Shown here piece after piece: positions 1 to 8,130 of a DNA stretch of 64,000 bases. The notes below the pieces were generated by a model. That model had not been told where the DNA came from. It did no database searches and saw only the letters and a list, made by a program, of their open reading frames with translations. The stretch is from positions 1 through 64,000 of the forward strand of contig JAIOJA010000074.1 in NCBI GenBank assembly GCA_019912315.1, read 5' to 3'. The translations under genes and the position numbers were made by a program. Position 1 is the stretch's first letter. Each line of letters starts with the position of its first letter. This DNA comes from Planctomycetota bacterium (GTDB lineage: Bacteria; Planctomycetota; UBA8742; UBA2392).

Positions 1-174
1 GAGTGTCTCGGCGGTGACTTCGAGGTTGGTCTTTTCGTTGACGGCGTCGGGGAGTGGCAGGCCGAAGGCGTCTTTGGTGAAGCGTTCGTAGAGGTGGCGT
101 GAGTGCAACGGGGGACGCGAGCCGTCTTTCATGCGGCCGGCAAAGAGTTCTGCTTCTGATGGCAGGTCGTGCAT
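1..174 (-). CDS. Partial CDS, unknown protein (N-terminal 58 codons)
   Basis: An open frame runs from an ATG at 174 down to the window edge, giving a hydrophilic N-terminus beginning MHDLPSEAELFAGR. Codon choice is G/C-ending in the third position like the neighbours, and the reading frame is uninterrupted, which supports it as real. The gene continues outside the window. No motif is recognisable in the 58 visible residues and no function is assigned. It lies downstream of the xseA terminator on the same strand. Confidence 0.5.
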   Translation of the reverse strand, partial: MHDLPSEAELFAGRMKDGSRPPLHSRHLYERFTKDAFGLPLPDAVNEKTNLEVTAETL

Positions 175-249
175 GCGAGTTCTGCGTTCCGGGTTTCGGG
201 GTTTGCCTTTCCCCCTTACTTACTCCGTTCGATGTCGCAAAACGGTCGC

Positions 250-283
250 GAAAAAACGCGCGGCCGGCGATTTACCGGCCGCG
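250..283 (-). terminator. Rho-independent terminator downstream of xseA
   Basis: Read on the minus strand, a perfect 9-bp G+C stem (arms 259-267 and 275-283, loop of 7) is followed by CG and then six T residues. It lies about 50 bp beyond the xseA stop codon and fits an intrinsic terminator for that transcript. Confidence 0.8.
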
Positions 284-332
284 AATCGGCCAGCAACACG
301 CCTCGCGGGATACGATTTATTTTGCAGGAAAG

Positions 333-1526
333 CTACGAGACGGTGCTTCGGACCTCGCCGTCCGCCAGTCTGCTGACGAGCTTGTCGCCGGCTTTTACTT
401 CGCTGGCCTGCTTGATGACCTTGCCGCGGGCGTCGCGGGTGATGCTGTAGCCTCGGTCGAGAACTTTAAGGGGACTCAATGCTTCGAGGTGTCCGCCCAG
501 CGAGTTCAGCTTTTCCTTATGGTCTTTCAGGCGGTGGTGCATGTTCCACTTCAGCCCGTCCAGCAGATAGTCCAGGCGCTGCTGCTCGCGGCGGAGCTGG
601 TTCAGGGGGCCGAGCGCGGTGATGCGCTCATTCATGGTTTCGAGGCGGCCGCGCCAGATTTCCAGCGTGTGTCGCAACCCGCGACTGAGCCTGAGTTGAT
701 ATTCCTGGGCGGTCTCGATCATGCCGGCCAGCTCCGGCACGAGAATCTCGGCGGCCGCGGTAGGCGTCGGGGCGCGGTAGTCGGCTACTAAATCGGCGAT
801 CGTCGTGTCCACCTCGTGCCCGACGGCGCTGACGACCGGAATTTCGCTGTCGAAGATCGCACGGGCCACGGGCTCCTCGTTGAAGGCCCACAGGTCTTCG
901 AGGCTGCCGCCGCCGCGCCCGACGATCATGGCGTCAATCCGCAGGCTTGCGTTCAGGGCGTTCAGTTTGCGGATCGCGCGGGCCACTTGCTCGGCCGATC
1001 CTTCGCCCTGGACTTTGGCCGGGTAGACGAGAATCTCCACGGTTCGGTTGCGGCGATGTGCAGTAGTAATTATGTCGCGAATGGCGGCGCCGGTCGGGGA
1101 TGTGATCACGGCAATACGCTGCGGGTATTCGGGCAGCGCGCGTTTGTGGTCTTCATCGAAGAGCCCCTCGTTTTCCAGGCGCTCGTACATCTGCTGGAAG
1201 GCGAGTTGCAGCCCGCCGACACCTTTGGGCTGCACGCTTGTGGCGACCAGCGAGTACTCGCCGCGCCGGGCGTAGACGTCGATCTTGCCGACGATGGTGA
1301 CTTCGAGCCCGTCACTGAGTTTGAATTTCAGGCGTTCAAAAGTGCCGCGCCAAATGATGAGACGTACCTGCGCGCCCGCGTCTTTCAGGTTGCAGTAGAC
1401 GTGGCCGGAGTGATGCGCCCCGCGAAAATTACCAAGCTCACCGGTAACGGCGACGTTGCTGAACGCGGGCTCGAGGCTGCGTTTGATCTGGTTGCTGAGG
1501 TCGGTGACGGAGATGGGCTCCATCAA
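333..1526 (-). CDS. xseA: Exodeoxyribonuclease VII large subunit
   Basis: This 397-residue protein matches the XseA family end to end. The N-terminal ~100 residues form the OB-fold DNA-binding part (ISVTDLSNQIKRSLEPAF, then GELGNFRGAHHSGHVYCNLKD). The nuclease core contains ITSPTGAAIRDII, then IVGRGGGSLEDLWAFNEE and SAVGHEVDTTIADLVADYRA, which are the family's signature blocks. The C-terminus is a long helical region ending with the RGYSITRDARGKVI strand. Exonuclease VII degrades single-stranded DNA from both ends in DNA repair; it needs the small subunit XseB, which is not visible here. The start codon overlaps the stop of the upstream EF-hand gene by 4 bp, so the two are translationally coupled. 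Confidence 0.95.
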   Translation of the reverse strand: MMEPISVTDLSNQIKRSLEPAFSNVAVTGELGNFRGAHHSGHVYCNLKDAGAQVRLIIWRGTFERLKFKLSDGLEVTIVGKIDVYARRGEYSLVATSVQPKGVGGLQLAFQQMYERLENEGLFDEDHKRALPEYPQRIAVITSPTGAAIRDIITTAHRRNRTVEILVYPAKVQGEGSAEQVARAIRKLNALNASLRIDAMIVGRGGGSLEDLWAFNEEPVARAIFDSEIPVVSAVGHEVDTTIADLVADYRAPTPTAAAEILVPELAGMIETAQEYQLRLSRGLRHTLEIWRGRLETMNERITALGPLNQLRREQQRLDYLLDGLKWNMHHRLKDHKEKLNSLGGHLEALSPLKVLDRGYSITRDARGKVIKQASEVKAGDKLVSRLADGEVRSTVS

Positions 1527-2431
1527 TTCCCTTTCGGGGTGAAGTGCCCGTCGTTCTCGATGAGCCCGAGGGCGTTCAGGGCTTCCTCGTTGTCCGGGTC
1601 AAGGATCAGCACCCGCGCATACAACATGCCGGCTTCGGCGCCCATGCCCCAGTTCATGCAGTGTCGGGCGAGTTCAAGGTTGCCGTCGGCGTCGAGAAAG
1701 CCGGTCCGGCGAATGCCCGCTGCGTACTGGTTGTGCGGGTCGTCGGCGGGGGCCTTGCTGATATTGACCGTGGCGGGATCGTAGGCATTGAGCTTCGCGT
1801 CAGCGGTCAGCAGGAAGACGCGGGTTTCCGTTCGAGACAAAAACCCGCTGACGCTTACGCCGTTGGCGTCCGTAATAGTCACCCACTCGCCAATGTACTT
1901 TGCTTTCCAGAAACTCCCCGCGAAGGGGTATTCGCCGCGGGCGAGCGCGGCCTTTTCGGCGTCGAAGGCGCGCAACTGGATGTCATTCAGCATCATCCAC
2001 TTGCTGCCGTACGCGACAGCCTTGAGACCTCTGCCATCGGCTTCCTTCTGGAAGCCGTGCCATGCATCCTCACCCCTCTGTTTCATGTCTGCGTCGTTGA
2101 CGACCCCGTTGGCATCAAGATCCCATTTCTTGAAGGCCTGCTCGGCGCTCAGGGGCGGGCCATTGTTGTCGTCGTGGAAGATCAGCGGAGGCGAGTTGTC
2201 CTTCAGGGACGTGCCGTACAAACGCTTGAACTCTTCGAAGCTGACCTGTCCGTCCTTGTCCTGGTCAAAGACGGGAATGAAATCCACGGGCACGAAATCG
2301 ACGTTGGCGTACTCCGGGCCGGGCGGGGGCGGGGGTGCCTGCACGGCGTCGTCGCGGGTGACCCACCAGATCAGCAGCCCGAGAGCAAGCCCAAGCACGA
2401 CGATCAAAAGAACAGGAGCAATCTTCTTCAT
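1523..2431 (-). CDS. Membrane-anchored EF-hand protein
   Basis: The chosen start (2431) gives MKKIAPVLLIVVLGLALG, a single N-terminal membrane anchor or signal, followed by a proline-rich spacer. Two EF-hand calcium loops are visible, DQDKDGQVSFEEF and DLDANGVVNDADM, each with Asp/Asn at the expected ligand positions. The C-terminal ~60 residues (ARHCMNWGMGAEAGMLYARV, then LDPDNEEALNALG) look like a tetratricopeptide unit. A longer in-frame start at 2491 exists but would put 20 residues before the anchor. It likely faces the periplasm and binds calcium; its partner is unknown. It overlaps xseA by 4 bp. Confidence 0.75.
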   Translation of the reverse strand: MKKIAPVLLIVVLGLALGLLIWWVTRDDAVQAPPPPPGPEYANVDFVPVDFIPVFDQDKDGQVSFEEFKRLYGTSLKDNSPPLIFHDDNNGPPLSAEQAFKKWDLDANGVVNDADMKQRGEDAWHGFQKEADGRGLKAVAYGSKWMMLNDIQLRAFDAEKAALARGEYPFAGSFWKAKYIGEWVTITDANGVSVSGFLSRTETRVFLLTADAKLNAYDPATVNISKAPADDPHNQYAAGIRRTGFLDADGNLELARHCMNWGMGAEAGMLYARVLILDPDNEEALNALGLIENDGHFTPKGN

Positions 2432-2520
2432 GGCGAACCTGCGGGGGAAGTCAGGGAGCGCCAGTTTAGCAAGCGAAATGCGGGCTGGCATCCATCCGCG
2501 CGGGTTGCCAGACTATGTGC

Positions 2521-3582
2521 ATGAAGTATGCATCCGCGATGTTGCTGATTGTGCTTGGCTGCTTCGTGCCGTCGCACGCCCAGGAGCCGAAGCCAAAGCC
2601 CGAGGGCATGAGCGCGGTTGATATCGCCGACGCCCTGACGTCCCCCACACAGGCCCGGCGTGACCGCGGGGCGATCGAGCTTGGGCTCATGAACGAGGCG
2701 ACCGCGCGAGCTCTGGGCACGGAGATATCACGCCTGGGAGTGCGCGAGGCGGAAACCTGCCTCAAGGCCGTTGGCATCGCCGACAGCGACAGCGCGGCGA
2801 TTGCGGGCTGCGTGGCGCTGGACAGCGCGGAGTTTGAAGTTCGCGCCGCCGCGCTGGACGCGCTGATCGGAATGCACCCGAAACACGTGGGCGAGCACTG
2901 CGACAAGCTGCTGCGGGCACGGGCGCCGATATTGCGCAAGCTGATCGTTGAAGAAGACTACCTGAAGCTGCTGGCCGAGGGCGTGAAAGCCGGCGAGAAC
3001 GGGCTGCCCGAGAAGCCGGTCGAGCGCGCCATGAGCCTGACCATCCTGGTCGATCGGCACATGGGTGCCGGCGGAATGCCGCTTCTGGTCAACGGGTTCG
3101 CCAGGCTGATGCTCGGCGAGGACAACGAAGCGAAGCTCGGCGCCGCCATGCGCTTTCTGAACGAACGCCGCCGGCGCGGGGCGACCGTGTGGTGCGAGAC
3201 GATCTGGGTTGCGGACCCCTCGGTGCAGTTTAACTATTCGCCGACGGCGCCCTGGAAGGACCGCGAGGACGCCGTAAACCGCCTGGGCGCGAAGCTGTCG
3301 GAGCTGCAGAAACGCGAGACTTCACTGGACGGCAACGCCTACACGGGGCTGCGGTACGGGGACTACCTGATCGAGCTGTACGGCTCCGATGTTTCCGAAA
3401 CCAAGGCCGCGGCGTATCTGCGCACGCGGTGGTGGCGCGGTGACGACGTCACGATCGCCGGTGAGGGCTATGCCGACGCGGTGGACACCTTCAACGCCAT
3501 GAACAACCGTGAGCTCGGGCGCCTGCGCCGCGACCTGTACCGCTGGTGGTACGACTACCGCAAAGCCACCGAAATCAATTGA
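2521..3582 (+). CDS. Secreted hypothetical protein with HEAT-like helices
   Basis: A signal peptide is clear at the N-terminus (MKYASAMLLIVLGCFVPSHA). The mature part begins as a paired-helix region (ARRDRGAIELGLMNEATARA, later EVRAAALDALIGMHPKHVG) resembling HEAT/ARM repeats, while the C-terminal half is rich in Trp and Arg. No catalytic motif is visible. An alternative ATG lies two codons upstream at 2515. It diverges from the EF-hand gene and converges on the ketosynthase-like gene with an 8-bp tail overlap. Confidence 0.65.
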   Translation: MKYASAMLLIVLGCFVPSHAQEPKPKPEGMSAVDIADALTSPTQARRDRGAIELGLMNEATARALGTEISRLGVREAETCLKAVGIADSDSAAIAGCVALDSAEFEVRAAALDALIGMHPKHVGEHCDKLLRARAPILRKLIVEEDYLKLLAEGVKAGENGLPEKPVERAMSLTILVDRHMGAGGMPLLVNGFARLMLGEDNEAKLGAAMRFLNERRRRGATVWCETIWVADPSVQFNYSPTAPWKDREDAVNRLGAKLSELQKRETSLDGNAYTGLRYGDYLIELYGSDVSETKAAAYLRTRWWRGDDVTIAGEGYADAVDTFNAMNNRELGRLRRDLYRWWYDYRKATEIN

Positions 3583-4378
3583 TCTGAAAACTGACGGATT
3601 GCGACCCGCTTGCCGCGTGCACGCGGGTTTGTGCCGGCTCAAGCAGCAGGGGCTCGAGGGTGTCCACAAAGCCGGCGCCGTACTTGAGAGCGCCCGGCTG
3701 GAGTTGCCGCGCGTCGCCGGGCTCGGTGTTGAACCGCACGTCGGACAGCCCCACGCCTTCGCCTTGACACGTCAATAGCCATGCCGCTGCGGCCGAGAAC
3801 GGCGTGAAGTCAGCCCCAAGCCCGGCCGCCGCGGGGCCGGCGGCTTCGGCGGCGACCACCAGCACGTGCCTGGCGCGCACCCTTTCGATCCAGCGGATGC
3901 CGGTGGCCAGCGCCGTCATGGCCGACAGCTCGCCGGTACTGAGCAGCGTGCAGCGCCCGCGCAGCTTGAAGGCGATCGCGATTTCGCCCTGGAACATGCT
4001 CGGCAGTGTATACACAAACAAGGCCGGCGACGGCGCACCGGCCCTGCGGGTGGCTTCAAACTGGGCGTCGACTTCCAGGCAGCCGAGCATCGTGCCGCCA
4101 ACCTGGGCGATCTCGTCACGCTCAAGGCCGGCCAGGTTGCCGCTCGCCTTGACGGCCAACTGCGCCGCGCCCACGGCGACCTTGCACAGCGGATCCATGC
4201 GCCCGTACTTGGTAAACGGCTGATCGAAAAAGTATTTCGCGCGCAGGGGTGGGGTGCCGAACTCGCCGACGGGGCCGGCATCAAGCTGATCCCAGCCCGT
4301 ACGCCGTACACCGCCCGGCGACCATGACAGCAGCCCGGCCGGCGACACGCGCCCGTATGCGATCAGGCGAGCGGTCAT
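3575..4378 (-). CDS. Beta-ketoacyl-synthase-like protein lacking catalytic residues
   Basis: This 267-residue protein resembles the N-terminal half of ketosynthases (Ketoacyl-synt_2 type): an N-terminal strand, then VAVGAAQLAV, GGTMLGCLEVDAQFE, YTLPSMFQGEIAIAFKLRG and LSTGELSAMTALATG. The segment aligning with the nucleophilic Cys region reads LSTGELSAM and has no Cys, and the His-containing half is absent. It is translationally coupled (4-bp overlap) to the ketosynthase gene directly upstream at 4375-5337, suggesting a heterodimer like the KS/chain-length-factor pairs of polyketide and aryl-polyene pathways. No acyl carrier protein gene is visible nearby, so the pathway is unknown. Confidence 0.7.
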   Translation of the reverse strand: MTARLIAYGRVSPAGLLSWSPGGVRRTGWDQLDAGPVGEFGTPPLRAKYFFDQPFTKYGRMDPLCKVAVGAAQLAVKASGNLAGLERDEIAQVGGTMLGCLEVDAQFEATRRAGAPSPALFVYTLPSMFQGEIAIAFKLRGRCTLLSTGELSAMTALATGIRWIERVRARHVLVVAAEAAGPAAAGLGADFTPFSAAAAWLLTCQGEGVGLSDVRFNTEPGDARQLQPGALKYGAGFVDTLEPLLLEPAQTRVHAASGSQSVSFQIN

Positions 4379-5337
4379 GGTTTCCCCGGGCCAACGACGA
4401 TGGCCGTGTTCATGCCGCCGAAGCCGGAGTTGGTCGTAAGCACGTAGCCCGGTTCGATGCGTCGCGGCTCGCCGTGTACGACATCGAGGGGAAACTCGCC
4501 CTCGCCGTGCTCAAAGCCAACCGTCGGCGGGATCACGCCCTCGGTCGCGACCAGCGCACTGACAATCACCTCGATCAAGCCGGCCGCGCCAAGCGTATGC
4601 CCGATCGCGCCCTTGATGCCGAACACCGGCGGCGGGCTGGCGCCGAAGACCGCATGAAACGCGCGGGCCTCCATGGCGTCGTTGTAGACCGTGGCCGTGC
4701 CGTGGGCGCAGATGGCGCGGATTTCGCGCGGGTCAATGCCTTCCAGCGCGCGCAAAATCGCGAGCGCAAGCCCGGAGCCGTCCTGTGAAGGCCCGCTGAT
4801 GTGGTTGGCGTCGTTGGAGCAGCCGTAGGAAACAACGCACGGATACGGCGAGTTTCCACCGGCGCGACGCAACTCAATGGTGGCGTCGCCGGTGCCCAGG
4901 GTCAGCCCGTCGCGTTCGCGATCAAAAGGCCGCGCCCGGCCGGAGCCCGTGGCCTTGAGCGAGGCGAACCCGGCGCGAATAAAACCTGTGATGGCGTCTC
5001 CGCCGTTGACGGCCGCCAGATCGCAATCGCCGTCAAGCAGCGCGTCTACTGCTTCGATGACGGCCTGCGCGCCCGAAACGCAGGCGTTACTGATGACGGT
5101 CAGGCCCGGGGCGGCCAGCGGTTTGACGGGGTTGTCATCCAGAGCCCAGCCTTTGGTGGTGGCGAAGTAGGCGCGGTAGCGGCTGCCGTCGATTGGCAGC
5201 GGGACACCGGCGGCTTGCAGGGCGCCTGTTTCGATGTGCGCGGGAATGCGCGTTCGGAATGCGCTGTCGACGGCGCTGAGGCCGCCATCGGGCGCCTGTG
5301 CGCACATAGCGATGATTTCAACGAGCTGCTTCAGCAT
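4375..5337 (-). CDS. Beta-ketoacyl synthase (KAS II / FabF-like), short
   Basis: The thiolase-fold active site is complete: nucleophile Cys86 in SNACVSGAQAV, a His in CAHGTATVYND and a second His in GAIGHTLGAAGLIE. The C-terminal TTNSGFGGMNTAIVVG motif is typical of KAS I/II. At 320 residues it is about 90 shorter than FabF and lacks most of the N-terminal strand region, which the partner at 3575-4378 resembles. It would catalyse decarboxylative Claisen condensation on an acyl carrier protein. The two genes form a coupled pair; the product is unknown. Confidence 0.8.
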   Translation of the reverse strand: MLKQLVEIIAMCAQAPDGGLSAVDSAFRTRIPAHIETGALQAAGVPLPIDGSRYRAYFATTKGWALDDNPVKPLAAPGLTVISNACVSGAQAVIEAVDALLDGDCDLAAVNGGDAITGFIRAGFASLKATGSGRARPFDRERDGLTLGTGDATIELRRAGGNSPYPCVVSYGCSNDANHISGPSQDGSGLALAILRALEGIDPREIRAICAHGTATVYNDAMEARAFHAVFGASPPPVFGIKGAIGHTLGAAGLIEVIVSALVATEGVIPPTVGFEHGEGEFPLDVVHGEPRRIEPGYVLTTNSGFGGMNTAIVVGPGKP

Positions 5338-5377
5338 GGCGGAAGGTTAGTGGCTGCGCCGCGCTGCGCCAAGGTGC

Positions 5378-5575
5378 TTACTCGCCGAACCAGAGGAACC
5401 ACAACCCGAAGGCGACGGCCGTGAGCCCGATGCCGACCTGCCCGGCGACCTGAACCCCGAGGCGGATTTTCGAGGGGCGCTGACTGCTGTTCCGCCAGTT
5501 GGTGATGCTGCGCCAGGCGCCCATGAAGGCAACGAACGCCATGCCGAAAATGCCGCCGACAAGAATCCCGTGCAT
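5378..5575 (-). CDS. Small two-helix membrane protein
   Basis: Starting at the ATG at 5575, the 65-residue product has two hydrophobic segments (GILVGGIFGMAFVAFMGA and VGIGLTAVAFGLWFLWFG) separated by a basic stretch. It lies 40 bp upstream of the ketosynthase pair on the same strand. No family recognised. Confidence 0.55.
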   Translation of the reverse strand: MHGILVGGIFGMAFVAFMGAWRSITNWRNSSQRPSKIRLGVQVAGQVGIGLTAVAFGLWFLWFGE

Positions 5576-5659
5576 GGGCCCAGTATCGGAATCAACGGCC
5601 AAAGAAACAGGGCCACGCGTCTGAACGTACGGGACGCCTGCGCCAAGCCAGGGGGCGGT

Positions 5660-6766
5660 TCAGCGGCGCAACAGGCGCGTCACGTAGGCGGCATGGCGTT
5701 GCAGGTTCGCAAGCCCAGCATTCAGGCTGTCCTGCTTGCGGTCGCCGTGGGTGCTGATGTTGAACGCCGCCGTGACACCGGGGATCGGCACGTCGTCGGC
5801 CGAGCCTGCAAGTACGACCAGCGGCACGCCGGCCTGCCCGCAGTATTCAGCCAGCACGCTGATGAGCTTGCCGTTGGCCGTCTGGGAGTCGTAGCTGCCT
5901 TCGCCCGTCAGCACCAGGTCCGCGCCCGCCAGCAGTTGCTCGAAATCGTTCAGGTGCAGCACTTCATGCGCGCCGTGCAGCAGCTCCGCGTTACAGAAAG
6001 CGTACAGCCCGAAGCCGAGACCGCCTGCCGCGCCGGTGGCGGGCTCCAGTCCATTGCCGCGCAGCCCGGCGCCGGCACACGCCAGTTGCAGCATGGCGAG
6101 CCCTTCCTCAAGCTTATGCATGGTGCGCGTGGTGCCGCCCTTCTGCACGACGAACTGGCGGCTGGCGCCGTGTTCACCCAGCATGGGTGCAAGCACATCG
6201 CACAGGGCGGTGATTTTCACGTGCTTGAGGCGCGCGTCGAGACCAGTTGTGTCCACGCGGCGGATACCCAGCAGCGTTTCACCCGTGGGCTCGATCTCGG
6301 CACCGTCGGCATCGAAAAACCTTGCGCCCAATGCTCGCGCCATGCCGGCCCCGCCGTCACTGGTCGCGCTGCCGCCAAGCCCCACGAAGATCTCATTCGC
6401 CCCGGCGTCGAGCGCGGCGAGAATCAACTGCCCGACGCCGCCGGTGTGCGTCGTGGCGGGGTTGCGCTCGGGCTCAGTGAGGCGCCACAACCCGCAGGCC
6501 TGCGCGGATTCGAGCAATGCGCGCTCGCCCTTGACGGCAAACTCCGCGTCCACTTCACGCCCGAGGGCGTCCTGCACCTTGACGCCTCGGCGTTCGGGGA
6601 ATGCTTCGCGCAGGGCATCGAGCGTGCCCTCACCGCCGTCGGCGATCGGCAACTCAATCACTTCGGCATCGGGGGACACTGACAGCACGCCCCGCGCGAG
6701 TGCCTTCGCGGCCTCGCCCGCAGTGCAGCATTGTTTGAATTTGTCAGGTGCACAGATTACGCGCAT
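5660..6766 (-). CDS. Glycerate kinase (glycerate 2-kinase, GarK/GlxK family)
   Basis: The 368-residue product begins MRVICAPDKFKQCCTAGEAA and contains PIADGGEGTLDAL, the TTHTGGVGQLILAALDAGA segment, GLGGSATSDGGAGMARALG, CDVLAPMLGEHGA and TGEGSYDSQTANGKLISVLA, all signature blocks of the glycerate kinase fold. Length matches the family (about 370-380). It phosphorylates D-glycerate with ATP in glycerate or glyoxylate assimilation. It stands alone, with a palindromic element just upstream. Confidence 0.93.
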   Translation of the reverse strand: MRVICAPDKFKQCCTAGEAAKALARGVLSVSPDAEVIELPIADGGEGTLDALREAFPERRGVKVQDALGREVDAEFAVKGERALLESAQACGLWRLTEPERNPATTHTGGVGQLILAALDAGANEIFVGLGGSATSDGGAGMARALGARFFDADGAEIEPTGETLLGIRRVDTTGLDARLKHVKITALCDVLAPMLGEHGASRQFVVQKGGTTRTMHKLEEGLAMLQLACAGAGLRGNGLEPATGAAGGLGFGLYAFCNAELLHGAHEVLHLNDFEQLLAGADLVLTGEGSYDSQTANGKLISVLAEYCGQAGVPLVVLAGSADDVPIPGVTAAFNISTHGDRKQDSLNAGLANLQRHAAYVTRLLRR

Positions 6767-6781
6767 GAGATCACCACGTTT

Positions 6782-6858
6782 GAGCGCGACGCATAAGCTA
6801 GCGGCAGGATGATCGCCTGTTCGGGTCGCTAGCTTACGCGTCGCGCTCCATGGGCTTT
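6782..6858. repeat. Palindromic element with 22-bp inverted arms (REP/MITE-like)
   Basis: The arms are 6782-6803 and 6837-6858; their 22 bases are reverse complements with one mismatch (A versus G at the eleventh base), separated by 33 bases. Both arms start or end with GAGCGCGACGC and contain TAAGCTAGCG. The element lies between glycerate kinase and the DUF4177-like gene, both on the minus strand. It could be a non-autonomous mobile repeat or form a hairpin at the transcript boundary. Confidence 0.75.
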
Positions 6859-7072
6859 AGCCGTCGCGCGTCAGGTAGAAAACGCGGCGGCTGTCTTCGC
6901 GCGAGACGGCCTCGGTAATTACGCTGACAAGGCGATAGCCCTGTTGCGCGTAGTTCCGCAGCATCATGGCTTCGACATCGACGCCGCTGAAGCCGGGGTT
7001 GTTGTTGTCGGCATCGTGGCGCTCGTCGGAGCCGACAATGCGTTCCACCACTACGTATTCCGCTGCTGCCAT
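6857..7072 (-). CDS. Small DUF4177-like protein
   Basis: The 71-residue product begins MAAAEYVVVERIVGSDERHD and ends with GYRLVSVITEAVSREDSRRV followed by FYLTRDG. The pattern of an N-terminal strand, a helix with LRNYAQQGYRLVSV and a final strand is the arrangement seen in DUF4177 proteins. Function unknown. Its 3' end abuts the palindromic element. Confidence 0.55.
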   Translation of the reverse strand: MAAAEYVVVERIVGSDERHDADNNNPGFSGVDVEAMMLRNYAQQGYRLVSVITEAVSREDSRRVFYLTRDG

Positions 7073-7159
7073 GGCTGCTCCCTGCGTTGGTTGTTAGTTG
7101 GCGTTCGGTGCCTGGTGTCTAGTGCCGGGGCAAAGGCTGACTACTCCACTCACCGAACC

Positions 7160-7489
7160 CTATTTCCCGCGTACCTCGCCCATCAGGCGTTCCAGCGATT
7201 CCAGGTAATCCATTAGCGCACTGCGCCCGGCGGGCGTGATTTCGTAGCTCGTCTTGGTGCGGCGCCCGAACATACCCTTGGATGTACGGACATAGCCGGC
7301 CTGCTCAAGCTTCTGGCTGTGCGTCGAAAGGTTGCCGTCGGTAGCTTCGGTCAGGGCCTTGAGCTCGTTGAAACTGAGGCGACTGTGGGTGCCCAGTGCC
7401 GACAGAATGGCGAGGCGCACGCGCTCATGGATAATCGGGTCGAGCTCGAGGGCCGCGTGAATCGGGTTTGCCCTGATTTTACCAGCCAT
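7160..7489 (-). CDS. Winged-helix transcriptional regulator
   Basis: The start at 7489 (MAGKIRANPIHAALELDPII) is preferred over an upstream one because it overlaps the preceding gene by only 11 bp. The 109-residue protein is a single winged helix: HERVRLAILSALGTHSRLSF is the first helix pair, NELKALTEATDGNLSTHSQK the recognition helix, and FGRRTKTSYEITPAGRSALM the wing. This matches the small ArsR/MarR-like family often paired with a membrane protein. It probably regulates itself and the coupled upstream membrane gene. Confidence 0.8.
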   Translation of the reverse strand: MAGKIRANPIHAALELDPIIHERVRLAILSALGTHSRLSFNELKALTEATDGNLSTHSQKLEQAGYVRTSKGMFGRRTKTSYEITPAGRSALMDYLESLERLMGEVRGK

Positions 7490-8084
7490 AGCGTACTCCC
7501 ACCCAGGTACCCAGCAGGAAGTGCCCCGCGCCAAACGTGCTGGTGTACATGATGAAGTCGAGGTTCAACCCGGGTATGACGCCGAGCAGCCCGCCGATCA
7601 ACGTGAAAATTCCGAGCATCCGCACACTCGTCAGCGAGTGCGCGCTGGCGGCGATCAAGGCGGCGCCGTAGCACAGCATCCAGACGCCGAAGATGAATTC
7701 GAGTTTGCCCTGCATGGCAAGCCCGAGCGTCAGCGCGCCACCGACGGCCAGTGCCGGCAGCATGGCGAACAGCACGCGCCGCCCCAGACGCGCGGCCAGT
7801 GGCTGCCCGTCTTTGCGAGCGCGGTGCAACATGCCGAGCAGATTCAGGAAGACGGAAAGCACCAGCGTCGCGCCCCACAGGATCACGAGGTTGGTAAGTG
7901 TCTCGCCGGCAAGGCCGGCGCGGGCGGGGGACTCCGCCATGCCGACCTGGGAAGTAAACCCGGCCGCCAGGAACGCGAGCACACCGGAAGCGACCAGCGC
8001 GCCGCCGGACAGTGAGGTAAGGCGCGAATTGGCCTCAAGGGCCGCGCGTATGGTTTGCAGGTCGGTGGCGGAGGTCTGCTGCAT
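7479..8084 (-). CDS. Five-or-six-helix membrane protein, unknown
   Basis: From the ATG at 8084 (MQQTSATDLQTIRAALEANS) the 201-residue product has a soluble N-terminal helix and then hydrophobic segments such as GGALVASGVLAFLAAGF, LVILWGATLVLSVFLNLLG, VLFAMLPALAVGGALTLGLA and LGIFTLIGGLLGVIPGL. Such proteins commonly accompany a small winged-helix regulator, as here, where the two genes overlap by 11 bp. No catalytic motif seen. Confidence 0.7.
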   Translation of the reverse strand: MQQTSATDLQTIRAALEANSRLTSLSGGALVASGVLAFLAAGFTSQVGMAESPARAGLAGETLTNLVILWGATLVLSVFLNLLGMLHRARKDGQPLAARLGRRVLFAMLPALAVGGALTLGLAMQGKLEFIFGVWMLCYGAALIAASAHSLTSVRMLGIFTLIGGLLGVIPGLNLDFIMYTSTFGAGHFLLGTWVGVRYGW

Positions 8085-8130
8085 ATTTGCAGTGTAGAAC
8101 ACGCCACGTTGGATGCGAGTGTGATGTGCC

